DNA of 64,000 bases from NCBI RefSeq assembly GCF_030144325.1, contig NZ_CP126307.1:372001-436000 (forward strand). Direction: 5' to 3'. Below, piece by piece: positions 27,168 through 36,444 of this stretch (the stretch's first letter is position 1; every line of letters starts with the position of its first letter). The notes below the pieces were generated by a model, which was not told where the DNA came from, searched no databases, and saw nothing but the letters and a program-made list of their open reading frames with translations. The position numbers and the translations under genes were made by a program. The stretch is from Bosea vestrisii (GTDB taxonomy: Bacteria; Pseudomonadota; Alphaproteobacteria; Rhizobiales; Beijerinckiaceae).

Positions 27168-28232
27168 TCAAGCGTTTTCGCCGCCACTGGGGCCCTTGCC
27201 ACGCTTGGCGACCAATTGCTTGAGCAGCGCCGCTTCGCGCGCCCAGCTCAATGCCGGCTGCGCAGGATAGCCGCCATACCGCGCGCCGCGCGGAACGTCG
27301 CCGGCAACGCCGCTCTGCGCCGCGATCTGCGCACCCATGCCGATTGTCAGATGCCCCGCCAATCCGACCTGCCCGCCCAGCACGACGAAGTCCTCGAGCG
27401 TGGTGGAGCCGGCGATGCCGACTTGCGAGACGATGACGCAATGCCGTCCGATGACGCAGTTGTGCCCGATCTGCACGAGATTATCGATCTTGGTGCCTTC
27501 GCCGATCACCGTGTCACGGCTGGCGCCGCGATCGATCGTCGTGTTGGCGCCGATCTCGACATCGTCCTGGATGATGACTCGGCCGACTTGCGGGACCTTC
27601 ATGTGGCCCTTCGGCCCCATGGCGAAGCCGAAGCCGTCCTGACCGATCCGTGCGCCCGGATGGATGATCACGCGATTGCCGATCAGCGCCGCCTGCAGCG
27701 TCGAGCCGGCTCCAACAGCACATTGCCGTCCGATCCGGACCTGTGGGCCAATCACAGCATGCGGTCCGATCACCGTGCCGGCGCCGATCTCAGCGCCGGG
27801 GCCGATAACCGCACCTGGATCGACCGTAACATCAGCCTCGAGCTTTGCCGTCGCATGCACGAAGGCGCCTGGTGCAACGCCGGCCGAGCCGAACATCGAG
27901 CCTGGCCGCAATGCCTGCGGATGGAAGACCGAGAGCAGCTTGGCGAAAACATGGTAGGGCGCCGGCGTGACGAGGGCGACCGTCACGGCCGGCACGCGTG
28001 CGGCAAAGCGCGGTGAGACGAAGCAGAGCGCGGCCGATGTCGCGGCCAGCGCCGCGATATATTTCGGATTGTCCATATAGGCCGCATCGCTGCCGCCCGC
28101 CGTCTCGAGCGGCGCCACGCCCTCGATCCGGCGGTCCGGATCGGCGCCTTCGGGCAAGGTGGTACCCGACAAGGAAGCGACCTCGCTGAAGGACAGCGAG
28201 GTCGCGATCGGAAAGAAGCTGGGATCTGCCAT
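27168..28232 (-). CDS. lpxD: UDP-3-O-(3-hydroxyacyl)glucosamine N-acyltransferase
   Basis: LpxD adds the second, N-linked hydroxyacyl chain in lipid A synthesis. It is 354 residues. The N-terminal uridine-binding domain includes the substrate loop near AAYMDNPKYIAAL. A long hexapeptide-repeat beta helix follows, from about residue 105 (ATVGP-like repeats, GAVIGPGAEIGAGTVIGPH), with the catalytic His in IGHNCVIGRHCVI, and a short C-terminal helix ends it. It follows bamA, as in most proteobacteria, across a 36-bp gap holding a strong hairpin. Confidence 0.95.
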   Translation of the reverse strand: MADPSFFPIATSLSFSEVASLSGTTLPEGADPDRRIEGVAPLETAGGSDAAYMDNPKYIAALAATSAALCFVSPRFAARVPAVTVALVTPAPYHVFAKLLSVFHPQALRPGSMFGSAGVAPGAFVHATAKLEADVTVDPGAVIGPGAEIGAGTVIGPHAVIGPQVRIGRQCAVGAGSTLQAALIGNRVIIHPGARIGQDGFGFAMGPKGHMKVPQVGRVIIQDDVEIGANTTIDRGASRDTVIGEGTKIDNLVQIGHNCVIGRHCVIVSQVGIAGSTTLEDFVVLGGQVGLAGHLTIGMGAQIAAQSGVAGDVPRGARYGGYPAQPALSWAREAALLKQLVAKRGKGPSGGENA

Positions 28233-28245
28233 AAGATGATCCGTT

Positions 28246-28265
28246 GCGGGGCGCGTGCGCCCCGC
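28246..28265 (-). other. bamA-lpxD intercistronic hairpin
   Basis: A 9-bp perfect GC stem (GCGGGGCGC / GCGCCCCGC) with a 2-base loop fills the gap between bamA and lpxD. It has no T tract on either side. It probably stabilises the bamA message or partly attenuates read-through into the lipid A genes; this is inference. Confidence 0.45.
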
Positions 28266-28268
28266 CGG

Positions 28269-30806
28269 TCAGAAGCGGGCGCCGCCCGAGAACCGGAAGG
28301 CCTGCGTCCGGTCGCCGCCGAACTTGCCGGAGATGGTCTGGCCGTTCGGCAGAACCGCCGTGCCGAACTGGCCATCGTCCTTGGACAGGGCGTAGGCGTA
28401 GTCGAAGCGGATCGGACCGAGCGGCGACTGCCAGAGCAAGCTCACGCCGACCGACGAGCGGATGACGTTCTTGTCGCGCACGCAGGCCACGTTGCTCTGA
28501 TAGCCCGAGACGATCGCAACGTTGAACTGGCGCGCTTCCGTACCAGCCGGGCAGGCGCCGAAGCCGGGGTTGGTGACCGACTTGGAACCGCCGTCATAGT
28601 TGAACAGCGTACCAGCGTCTGCGAAGACCGCGCCCTTCAGGCCAAGATCGCGCGGCAAGCCGAAGATCGGGAACTGCACTTCGAGCGAGCCGCCGAAATA
28701 GGTGGTGCCGCCGAGCGCGTTACCCGTCGGATCGTTGAGCGCATCGCGCGGACCGATACCGGACGGCGCAAAGCCGCGCACCAGTGTCGGTCCAAGGAAG
28801 TAGTGGTCGATCATGCGCAGATCGCCACCGCCGGTCGACTGCACGTGACCGGCCTGAACGCGCGCAATGCTGACGAAGTCCTCGAAGAACTCCTTGTAGT
28901 AGCGCGCATCCGCACTGACGCGCAGGAACTTCGAGTCGCCGCCGACGCCCGCGAACTCCGGCTTGATCTCGGCGATGAAGCCGTTGCGCGGGCTCTGGTA
29001 GTTGTCGAGCGAGTTGTAGTTGAAGTTCAGGCCTACCAGTGAGGTCAGTGTCGTCCCGCGCGCTTCCTTGACCGCGACCGTCGCTTCGCCGTTGGTCAAG
29101 CAGTTGAAGGCAGTGGTCGCATCCGAACCGCCCGGGCTCCCGGGCGTGATGCCGTCGATCGGGAAGCTACAGTCGTTATAAGGCTTGGAGTAGGTGTTCG
29201 GGATCTTGATCTCGGTCGTATAGATCGAATAGCGCGGCGTGATTGAGAACTCTTCCGTGATCGGGAAGGAGAAGCGCACCTGACCACCGGTCACGCGGCT
29301 TTCGAAATAGCCAACATTGGTGTTGTCGTTGAACTTCGAAAACAGATCGAAGCCGGCCGCGATACGATGGCCGAGGAAATAAGGCTCGGTGAACGAGAAA
29401 TCGATGCCCTGGGTGCGCTGGCCCATCGTCCCGGCGATGCGGACATACTGACCGCGGCCAAGGAAGTTCGACTCCGACAGGGAGACCTCGCCGATGACGC
29501 CATCCGAAGTCGAGTAGCCGCCGGCGATCGAGAACGAGCCGGTCGCCTTGTCCTCGACGTCGATGTTGACGACCACGCGATCGGGCGCGCTGCCCGGCTC
29601 GTTGGTGATGCGGACCTTGTTGAAGAAGCCGAGATTGTTCAGGCGGCGCTCGGCGCGGTCGACGAAGACCTTGTTGTAGGCATCGCCTTCACCGAGATCG
29701 AGCTCGCGGCGGACGACATAATCGCGGGTGCGGGTGTTGCCGCGCACATTGATGCGCTCGACATAGACCCGCGGCCCTTCCTCGACCACATAGGTGATGC
29801 CGATCTGCTGGCCGGCCGCGTCGCGCTCACCGCGCGGACGGACCTGGGCGAAGGCGTAGCCGCGCTTCGCCACCTCGGTGGTCAAGGTGACCAGCGAGCG
29901 CTCGACCGCCTCGGCATTGTAGGTATCGCCTGCAGAGGTGTTGACCAGCGACTGCAGAGCAGCCGGATCGACGTCGCGCAGACGGGAATCGACCGAGACA
30001 TTGCCGACCTTGTACTGCGGCCCTTCGTCGACCGAGACATCGACGACCCAACCACCGGCCGCATCGTCGAAGCGGGCATCGCTCGAGACGATCCGGAAGT
30101 CGGCATAGCCGTTCTTCAGGTAATAGCGGCGAACCAGCTCGAGGTCGGAGTTGATCCGATCAGGATCGTAGACGTCGGAGGTCTTGATCCAGCTCAGGAA
30201 GTTCGACTCGGTCGAGCTCATCAAGCCGCGAAGGCGCGACGAGGAATAGGCGCCGTTGCCGGAGAAGTTGATCGACTTGATGCCAGTCTTGCCACTCTCC
30301 ACGACGGTGAAGACGACGTCCGAGCGGCCGTTCGGCAGCGGCTGGATACGGCCGCTGATCGTCGCCAGGCCGTAGCCGGCGCGGCGATAGACGTCCTTGA
30401 GGCGCTCGACGTCGGCATCGATGAGCTGCTGGCTCAGCGGGCCGCGGGCCTTGGACTGGACCTGGCCGAGCAGGACGTCACCCTTCAGCCGGCGGTTGCC
30501 CTCGAAGGCAACGCGATTGATCGTATCGTTCTCCTGGACGGAAACGACGGTCTGCGCGCCGCGGCGGCTGACCTGAACGTTGGAGAACAGGCCGGTCGCC
30601 ATGAGATTCTGGCGAATCTCCTGCGGATTTCCCGAACCCTGCCCCACATAGGAGCGGATCGTCTCCGCATCGACACGACGGTTGCCTTGGACAAGCACGG
30701 ACTGCGCGAACACCGCGCTCCCGCTGACAGCCACCATGATGGCCGCAAGTCCGACTGATCGAGAGAGCCGCATGCGCAAGGACCGGCTCTGAAGCGTCGA
30801 CGTCAT
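28269..30806 (-). CDS. bamA: Outer membrane protein assembly factor BamA
   Basis: BamA inserts beta-barrel proteins into the outer membrane. It is 845 residues. The Sec signal peptide is at about residues 12-36 (RLSRSVGLAAIMVAV, then SAVFAQS). Five POTRA repeats run from about 37 to 430, beginning SVLVQGNRRVDAETIRSYVGQ. The C-terminal Omp85 barrel contains the conserved LVRGFAPSGIGPRDA (VRGF) motif and ends in a C-terminal aromatic (GGARF), the usual barrel signal. The start at 30806 is preferred over upstream codons. The gene sits between rseP and lpxD, the standard order. Confidence 0.95.
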   Translation of the reverse strand: MTSTLQSRSLRMRLSRSVGLAAIMVAVSGSAVFAQSVLVQGNRRVDAETIRSYVGQGSGNPQEIRQNLMATGLFSNVQVSRRGAQTVVSVQENDTINRVAFEGNRRLKGDVLLGQVQSKARGPLSQQLIDADVERLKDVYRRAGYGLATISGRIQPLPNGRSDVVFTVVESGKTGIKSINFSGNGAYSSSRLRGLMSSTESNFLSWIKTSDVYDPDRINSDLELVRRYYLKNGYADFRIVSSDARFDDAAGGWVVDVSVDEGPQYKVGNVSVDSRLRDVDPAALQSLVNTSAGDTYNAEAVERSLVTLTTEVAKRGYAFAQVRPRGERDAAGQQIGITYVVEEGPRVYVERINVRGNTRTRDYVVRRELDLGEGDAYNKVFVDRAERRLNNLGFFNKVRITNEPGSAPDRVVVNIDVEDKATGSFSIAGGYSTSDGVIGEVSLSESNFLGRGQYVRIAGTMGQRTQGIDFSFTEPYFLGHRIAAGFDLFSKFNDNTNVGYFESRVTGGQVRFSFPITEEFSITPRYSIYTTEIKIPNTYSKPYNDCSFPIDGITPGSPGGSDATTAFNCLTNGEATVAVKEARGTTLTSLVGLNFNYNSLDNYQSPRNGFIAEIKPEFAGVGGDSKFLRVSADARYYKEFFEDFVSIARVQAGHVQSTGGGDLRMIDHYFLGPTLVRGFAPSGIGPRDALNDPTGNALGGTTYFGGSLEVQFPIFGLPRDLGLKGAVFADAGTLFNYDGGSKSVTNPGFGACPAGTEARQFNVAIVSGYQSNVACVRDKNVIRSSVGVSLLWQSPLGPIRFDYAYALSKDDGQFGTAVLPNGQTISGKFGGDRTQAFRFSGGARF

Positions 30807-31113
30807 CGGGTCGCCTATTCCATTCTTTGGGTCGCCACCCCGAGAAAGGGGGACCCCGCTACTGGCGAGGCCTGGCGACATTGAAGACCAAACGCTTCTA
30901 CAAAGTTTCCCGCGGGGTGCAAACCGCCATTGTCGTTAACAAAAGATTTTTGCGGGAGTCGTTGCTGGGAGGTCACGCGCAGGGCCAAGAAAACCCGGCC
31001 ATTCAACGGAAAAGGGCCATAAAAAGCCACAATCCACCCGTGCAGGCCGGCCTTGGCTATAAATCTGTCAGCCCGGTGCAAGCTAGTTTGCAGCGCCAAC
31101 AAGGGCCGCGGCG
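30807..31113. other. Intergenic region, rseP to bamA
   Basis: This is a 307-bp gap between two same-strand genes. I see no convincing small gene or terminator. A weak sigma70-like pair (TTGCAC followed by TATAGC on the minus strand near 31050) could give bamA its own promoter, but the spacing is poor. The 30 bases around 30945 are AT-rich. Confidence 0.4.
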
Positions 31114-32262
31114 TTAAAGCAGCGACCGGACGTGAACGAGATCATTCCAGGTCACGAAGAGCATCAGCATCAGGACCAGTCCCAAGCCGAGTCGGAAGCC
31201 GATCTCCTGCGCTCGTTCGCTCAATGGTTTTCCGCGCAGCGCCTCGATCGCATAGAACAGCAGGTGGCCGCCATCGAGCATCGGCACCGGGAACAGATTC
31301 ATCAGCCCGATCGAAACCGACAGCAGCGCCGCGAGGTTGATCAGCGCCAAAAAGACCGCCACTGGAAGCGACCATGCCCGAGACTTGGGCGATGCGGATC
31401 GGCCCCGACAACTGGTCGGTCGATTCCTTCCCCTTGATCAGCTTGGCGATGTAATCATAGGTCCGCTCGACCACGAACCAGGTCTCGCTCATGCCGAGCA
31501 CCACGGATTCGCTCAGGCTGAAATGCTGGGTCGACCAGTCCTCGGGCTTCGCCGACGCCTGCACGCCGATGATCCCCAATCTCTGCTTGCCGAGGGGAGA
31601 CGAGGTTTCGACCAGATCGGGCGTCACCGAAAGGACGACCGAGGCCCCCCGCGATCGACCGTCAGGGGCAAGGTCTCACCGGGACGGATCGAGATCGCGC
31701 GCTGGAGATCGCTGAAGCTCCTGATCGCGCGCCCATCGACCTGGCGGACCAGATCCCCGGACTGCAAACCGGCGCGGGCCGCCGCCCCGCCGACAGTCAC
31801 ACTGTCGACGCGCGGAGCCAGGGTCGGCTTGCCCATGAAATAGGCCGTCCCACCGAAGATCAGGATGGCGAGCAGGAAATTCGCGATCGGCCCCGCGGCA
31901 ACGATCGCCGCTCGCTCTCCGATGGATTGAGCAGGGAAGGACCGCTCGTGCTCCTCGCGGCTCATGCCGGTGACCGAATCGGACGTGGTCGAGCTGGTAG
32001 CATCGGCATCGCCCGAGAACTTGACGTAGCCGCCGAGCGGAATCAGCGCAAAGCGCCAGCGCGTGCCGTGCCGGTCGTTGAAGCCGAACAGCTCGCGGCC
32101 GAAACCGATCGAGAACGTCTTCACATCGACGCCGCACCAGCGCCCGACCAGGAAATGGCCGAGCTCGTGCACGAATACGACGAGGGTGAGGACGAACAGG
32201 AACGGCAGCAGATAGCCCAGCAGAAAGCTGCCCGCGTGCCAGACCGATCCGACGATATCCAT
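31114..32262 (-). CDS. rseP: RIP metalloprotease RseP, interrupted by two compensating indels
   Basis: This is a site-2 intramembrane zinc protease that cleaves anti-sigma factors and leftover signal peptides in the inner membrane. The zinc motif HELGH is at about residues 29-33, and the second ligand motif is in MLDGGHLLFY near the C-terminus. A PDZ domain lies between (SVTVGGAAARAGLQSGDLVRQVDG). The frame shifts at the CCCCCC run 31645-31650, where a base is probably missing. It shifts back near 31355-31370 (after SGMVAS), where a base is probably extra. Total length, 1149 bp, is divisible by three because the two cancel; restored length is about 382 residues. Sequence error is likely. Confidence 0.88.
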
Positions 32263-32284
32263 AAAACTCTCCCGGCTTCAGTCA

Positions 32285-33463
32285 CTAGGTGACAGTGAAG
32301 CGGCCTCCGGACAAGAGCGCGCGGGTCCGGCTTCTCGCATCTTGGTCAACGGCAAGGGCTTCGGCGACATCGGCGGGGGGCTGCGACGCGGGTCCTGCCT
32401 GCGCGCAGACGGCCTCGACCAGCGCCGGAATCGCCGGAAAGCCGATCCGCCGGCTCAAGAACGCCTCGACGGCCACCTCGTTGGCGGCGTTCAGCACGAC
32501 CGACGCCACACCGCCGTCCGCCAACGCCGCCATGGCGAGGCGCAGCGCCGGGAAACGGGCAAGATCGGGCCGTTCGAAGGCGAGCGGCCCGGCGGCAACC
32601 AGATCGAGGAAGCGGCTCGGCGGCGCATCGAGCCGGCCGTCGATTCCGAGGCAATGGGCGGCCGCCACGCGCATGTCCGGCACCGCCATGCCGGCGCTGA
32701 CCGAGCCATCGCGGAAGGTGACGAGGCCGTGAACGATCTGCTGCGGATGGACCAGCACCTCAAGCTGCTCGGCGGCGAGCCCGAACAGGAACGAGGCCTC
32801 GATCAGCTCGAGTCCCTTGTTCATCATGCTGGCCGAGTCGATCGTGATCTTGGCGCCCATCGCATAGTTCGGATGGGCCAGCGCCTGCTCGGGGGTCGCA
32901 TCTGCAATGCGTTCGGTCGACCAGGTCCAGAACGGGCCGCCGGAGGCGGTCAATGTCATGGTGCGGACCGCCTCGATCGGCTCGGCTCCCAGCACCTGGA
33001 ACAAGGCGTTATGCTCGGAATCGAGCGGCACGATGCGGGTGCCGACCGCCCTCGCCCGCTCCATCACCGCAGCTCCGGCGCAGACCAGGCTCTCCTTGTT
33101 GGCGAGTGCGACGACACGGCCGGGCGTGAGTGCCGCGAAGGTTGCCTCCAGCCCGGCCGCCCCGGAGATGGCGCTGACCACGATGTCGCTGTCGCGCGCC
33201 ACCGCCTCGAGCACGGCCTCCCGGCCCGCGCCGTGGCGGATACCGCTGCCGGCCAGCGCCGCAGCAAGCTCCCCGCTTTGCCCGTCGTCCGCGATCGCCG
33301 CGAAGCTTGCGCCTGTCTCGCGGGCGATCCGCGCCAGCCCGACCGCATCCCGCCCGGCGACGACGGCTGCAATCTGCAGCCGTTGCGGGTTCTCGGCGAT
33401 GACGGCGCGCGTCGAGCGGCCGATGGAGCCGGTGGCTCCCAGGATGGTGACGGTGCGACGCAT
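32285..33463 (-). CDS. dxr: 1-deoxy-D-xylulose-5-phosphate reductoisomerase
   Basis: Dxr makes 2-C-methyl-D-erythritol 4-phosphate, the second step of the MEP isoprenoid pathway, with NADPH and a divalent metal. It is 392 residues. The NADPH-binding start is TILGATGSIGRST (about 5-17); NKESLVCAG (about 122-130) and DSEHNALFQ (about 147-155, metal Asp/Glu) follow. The extended frame to 33559 is discarded because the Rossmann motif should sit at the N-terminus. It lies between cdsA and rseP in the conserved envelope cluster. Confidence 0.95.
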   Translation of the reverse strand: MRRTVTILGATGSIGRSTRAVIAENPQRLQIAAVVAGRDAVGLARIARETGASFAAIADDGQSGELAAALAGSGIRHGAGREAVLEAVARDSDIVVSAISGAAGLEATFAALTPGRVVALANKESLVCAGAAVMERARAVGTRIVPLDSEHNALFQVLGAEPIEAVRTMTLTASGGPFWTWSTERIADATPEQALAHPNYAMGAKITIDSASMMNKGLELIEASFLFGLAAEQLEVLVHPQQIVHGLVTFRDGSVSAGMAVPDMRVAAAHCLGIDGRLDAPPSRFLDLVAAGPLAFERPDLARFPALRLAMAALADGGVASVVLNAANEVAVEAFLSRRIGFPAIPALVEAVCAQAGPASQPPADVAEALAVDQDARSRTRALLSGGRFTVT

Positions 33464-33470
33464 CAGTTGG

Positions 33471-34289
33471 TCAGTGTCCCAGCCGCGCCAGATAAAGCAG
33501 CAGGCCGGCGAAGACCAGCACGGCCCAATAACCGTCGAGCCGGTCGAGGAAGCCGCCATGACCGGGAATCAGATGGCTCGAATCCTTGGTCCCGTAGCGC
33601 CGCTTGATCGCCGATTCGAACAGATCGCCCGCCTGGCTGGCGGCGGAAGCCGCGAGTGAGACCGCGAGCACTGGCCAGACGCCCGATGGCAAGCCGGGGA
33701 AGAAGAACGCCCAGACGGCGGTGCCGCCGAGGATACCTGCCAAGGCGCCGCCGAGCGCGCCCGACCATGTCTTTTTCGGGCTGACGCTCGGCATCAGCTT
33801 CGGCCCACCCAATGCCCGCCCGGTGAAATAGGCGGCGATGTCGGTGAGCCAGACCACCGCGAAGGTCCAGATGATCAGCGCGAGCCCGATTCCCGGCGCA
33901 TCGCGCAGCGCTGGGGTCACCAGCGCAAAGCAGAGCGCATAGGCGACGCCGCAAGCTTCGAGCAGGCGTTGGCTGGTTGCCCGCGTCGTCACGATCGCCC
34001 CGATCAGGCCGGCGAGCGCCGCGGCGCCGGCGAGCGCCGGGCCGCCCAGAGGCAGGAAGCCGAGCGCGAGCCCGGCGAGCCCAACGCCGATCCCGCCGGC
34101 GACCGCGTTCCTGCGGCTGACGATGGCGAGCCATTCATAGGCGACGACGCCGGCGACGACCGTCCAGATCAGGCGGAAGGGCCAGCCTCCGAGCAAGGTG
34201 ACACCGAGGACGACCACGGCGAGCACCAGCGCTGAGACGACCCGCAGACGAAGCTCGGAGGCGCCAGTGCCGGCGCTCCCCTCATTCAC
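33471..34289 (-). CDS. cdsA: Phosphatidate cytidylyltransferase
   Basis: CdsA makes CDP-diacylglycerol from phosphatidate and CTP in the inner membrane. It is 272 residues with about eight membrane segments. The family signature is present near the C-terminus: SQAGDLFESAIKRRYGTKDSS, then PGHGGFLDRLDG. The latter is the DRxDG-type variant of the DRxDS motif. SPKKTWSGALGG matches the conserved cytoplasmic loop. Its start overlaps the uppS stop by 4 bases. Confidence 0.92.
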   Translation of the reverse strand: MNEGSAGTGASELRLRVVSALVLAVVVLGVTLLGGWPFRLIWTVVAGVVAYEWLAIVSRRNAVAGGIGVGLAGLALGFLPLGGPALAGAAALAGLIGAIVTTRATSQRLLEACGVAYALCFALVTPALRDAPGIGLALIIWTFAVVWLTDIAAYFTGRALGGPKLMPSVSPKKTWSGALGGALAGILGGTAVWAFFFPGLPSGVWPVLAVSLAASAASQAGDLFESAIKRRYGTKDSSHLIPGHGGFLDRLDGYWAVLVFAGLLLYLARLGH

Positions 34290-35044
34290 GCGACCCCGAC
34301 CTTCGCTTCGGCCGGCTGGACGCCGCCATAGCGGCGCTCGCGGCGGTGGAATTCGGCCAGTGCCTCTTCAAGCGCCTTGCGATCGAAATCCGGCCAGAGC
34401 ACCGGCGTGAAGACGAACTCGGCATAAGCCGCCTGCCAGAGCAGGAAATTCGAGATGCGCGTTTCGCCGGAGGTACGGATCACCAGGTCAGGATCCGGCA
34501 GCTGAGCGGTATCGAGACGCGAAGACAGCATCTTCTCGTCGATCGCGTCTGGAAGGAGCCGCCCAGCGGCGACATCCCGCGCAAGACCACGCGCGACGCG
34601 GGCGATCTCGTCACGCGAACCGTAATTGAAAGCGACAACCAGGGTCAGCCCCGTATTGTCACGTGTCACCGTCTCGGCGCGTTCGACGAGCCCACGCAGG
34701 TCGGGCGCCAGATCCTCGCGGCTCCCGATGATGCGTACGCGCACGCCGGCCTCGTTCAGCTCCGCCAGATCGTTCTCGACGAAGCGGCGCAGCAGCCCGA
34801 GCAGGAAGGAGACCTCGGCCATCGGCCGGCTCCAGTTCTCGGTCGAGAACGAGTAGAGTGTCAGGACCTTGATACCGAGATCGCCGGCGTTGCGGACTGT
34901 CCGCCGCAAGGCTTCGAGGCCGCGCCGGTGTCCCTCTTGGCGCGGCAGGCCACGCATCTGCGCCCAGCGGCCATTGCCATCCATGATGATCGCGACATGG
35001 GCTGGTGCTGGATCAGGCGCTGCCGGGCGCGGGCCGTCTGACAT
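34286..35044 (-). CDS. uppS: Undecaprenyl diphosphate synthase (di-trans,poly-cis)
   Basis: UppS condenses eight IPP onto FPP to give the C55 carrier lipid for peptidoglycan and O-antigen. It is 252 residues. The catalytic IIMDGNGRWA is at about residues 19-28. LTLYSFSTENWSRP, VVAFNYGSRDEI and the IRTSGETRISNFLLWQ IPP-binding block follow. Upstream is frr with a 65-bp gap; cdsA overlaps downstream. All key residues appear intact. Confidence 0.95.
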   Translation of the reverse strand: MSDGPRPAAPDPAPAHVAIIMDGNGRWAQMRGLPRQEGHRRGLEALRRTVRNAGDLGIKVLTLYSFSTENWSRPMAEVSFLLGLLRRFVENDLAELNEAGVRVRIIGSREDLAPDLRGLVERAETVTRDNTGLTLVVAFNYGSRDEIARVARGLARDVAAGRLLPDAIDEKMLSSRLDTAQLPDPDLVIRTSGETRISNFLLWQAAYAEFVFTPVLWPDFDRKALEEALAEFHRRERRYGGVQPAEAKVGVA

Positions 35045-35109
35045 CTAGAAGCCTCTTCAGGGCAACAGCCCATGCGTCGATGATACAGGACGGCGCCGCG
35101 CCACGCACT

Positions 35110-35673
35110 TTAGACGTGCAGGATTTCCTTTTCCTTGCTGGCGAGCGCCTGATCGATCTCGCCGATATGCTTGTCCGTCGCCTTCTGGACCAGGTCGGTC
35201 TGCTTGGTGACGTCGTCCTTGGGCATATGCCCGTCTTTTTCCAGCTTCTTGATCAGGTCCATGCCGTCGCGGCGAACATGCCGGACGGCGATCTTCGCCT
35301 CCTCGGCATATTTATGCGCGACCTTGACCATCTCCTTGCGGCGCTGCTCGTTGAGCTCCGGAATGCGGATGCGCAGCACCTGCCCCTCGGTCTGGGGGTT
35401 TAGGCCGAGATCGGATTCTCGGATCGCTTTCTCGACCGCCTGGACCATGCTGCGGTCCCAGACCTGAACCGAGAGCAGGCGCGGCTCGGGCACGCTGACC
35501 GTAGCGAGCTGGCTCAACGGCGTGCGTGCGCCATAGGCCTCGACCGTGATCGGATCGAGCACATTGGTCGAAGCGCGGCCAGTGCGAAGTGAGGCCAGGT
35601 CGCTCTTGAACGACTGCACACCGCCGTCCATGCGACGGTTGAGATCGGCGAGATCGAAAGTGGTTTGGGCCAT
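35110..35673 (-). CDS. frr: Ribosome recycling factor
   Basis: RRF splits post-termination ribosomes together with EF-G. It is 187 residues. Domain I helices are seen (DLNRRMDGGVQSFKSDLASLRTGRAS), as is the conserved hinge and domain II (VSVPEPRLLSVQVWDRSMVQAVEKAI). The ATG at 35673, preceded by GAAG, is chosen; the longer reading from 35682 would need a TTG. The gene is preceded by a 245-bp divergent region shared with the VOC-protein gene. Confidence 0.95.
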   Translation of the reverse strand: MAQTTFDLADLNRRMDGGVQSFKSDLASLRTGRASTNVLDPITVEAYGARTPLSQLATVSVPEPRLLSVQVWDRSMVQAVEKAIRESDLGLNPQTEGQVLRIRIPELNEQRRKEMVKVAHKYAEEAKIAVRHVRRDGMDLIKKLEKDGHMPKDDVTKQTDLVQKATDKHIGEIDQALASKEKEILHV

Positions 35674-35918
35674 CGTCTTCAAAACCTTGTCGAAACCGGC
35701 CGGATAGAGCCGGAAATGGCGCGACCATGGCGAGCACCCGCTCCAGGGTCAAGGATTTATGCGTCAACAGCATTTTCCCCAACAGGTCTGCAAGGGGAAT
35801 CAGATCTCGACCGCTTGCGCATGGCCAATAGACCGGCTGCCGCGCTGGCTAAGACCAGGAGCAATGCCTAGGTCAATCTTGCGGCCATGCGAACGGCCGC
35901 CGTCTCGAGGAGATTCGC

Positions 35919-36332
35919 ATGCCCCGGCTGAACCGCATCGTCGAAACCGCGCTTTATGTCGACGGTCTCGACCGCGCGGCGGAGTTCTACGAGGCGAAGC
36001 TCGGGCTCATGCCCATGCTCAAGACCAGGACGCTCATCGCCTATGATGTTGGCGGGCAGAACGTGCTGCTGCTCTTCCTGCGTGGCGCCTCCGCGGAGAC
36101 GCAGGCTTCAGAGAACGGCAGCATTCCGCCGCATGACGGCGGGGGCCCGCTGCACATCGCCTTCGCCGTCGATGCAGCCGAGCTGCCAGCCTGGGAGGAG
36201 CGGTTGGCCCAGCATGGCATCGCGATCGAAGGGCGGATGAGCTGGAATCGCGGTGGGACAAGCCTTTATTTCCGCGATCCCGACGGGCATCTGCTCGAAC
36301 TGGCGACGCCCGGCCTCTGGCCGAATTTCTGA
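35919..36332 (+). CDS. VOC-superfamily (glyoxalase/dioxygenase-like) protein
   Basis: The 137-residue protein has one vicinal-oxygen-chelate domain. The start ETALYVDGLDRAAEFYEAKLGL and the end TSLYFRDPDGHLLELATPGLW are typical; HIAFAVD (near residue 78) and the terminal E would supply metal ligands. Glyoxalase, dioxygenase or fosfomycin-type activity cannot be distinguished. It is preceded by a GAGGAGA ribosome site. It is the only plus-strand gene inside the rpsB-lpxB block and lies between frr and pyrH, so it is an insertion into that cluster relative to the usual order. Confidence 0.85.
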   Translation: MPRLNRIVETALYVDGLDRAAEFYEAKLGLMPMLKTRTLIAYDVGGQNVLLLFLRGASAETQASENGSIPPHDGGGPLHIAFAVDAAELPAWEERLAQHGIAIEGRMSWNRGGTSLYFRDPDGHLLELATPGLWPNF

Positions 36333-36346
36333 TGCGGCTGCCCCTA

Positions 36347-36392
36347 GCATCGGACCGAAAAGTGGAATGCACTTTTCGGAAAAATCCGATGC
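36347..36392. repeat. Palindromic extragenic repeat, type 2
   Basis: This is a 46-bp nested palindrome. Outer arms are GCATCGGA (36347-36354) and TCCGATGC (36385-36392); inner arms are CCGAAAAGTG (36355-36364) and CACTTTTCGG (36370-36379). It lies between the 3' ends of the VOC gene and pyrH. Similar elements with CCGAAAAGTG blocks are widespread in Rhizobiales. Confidence 0.8.
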
Positions 36393-36444
36393 GATACCAA
36401 TTAGATAGATCACCGTTATCACGTCCGACAGGACGCGCGGCGAT

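Noticed and set aside
29367..30758. 463-codon plus-strand frame opposite bamA
   Set aside because: It is antisense to BamA POTRA repeats with shadow composition; BamA is certain on the other strand.
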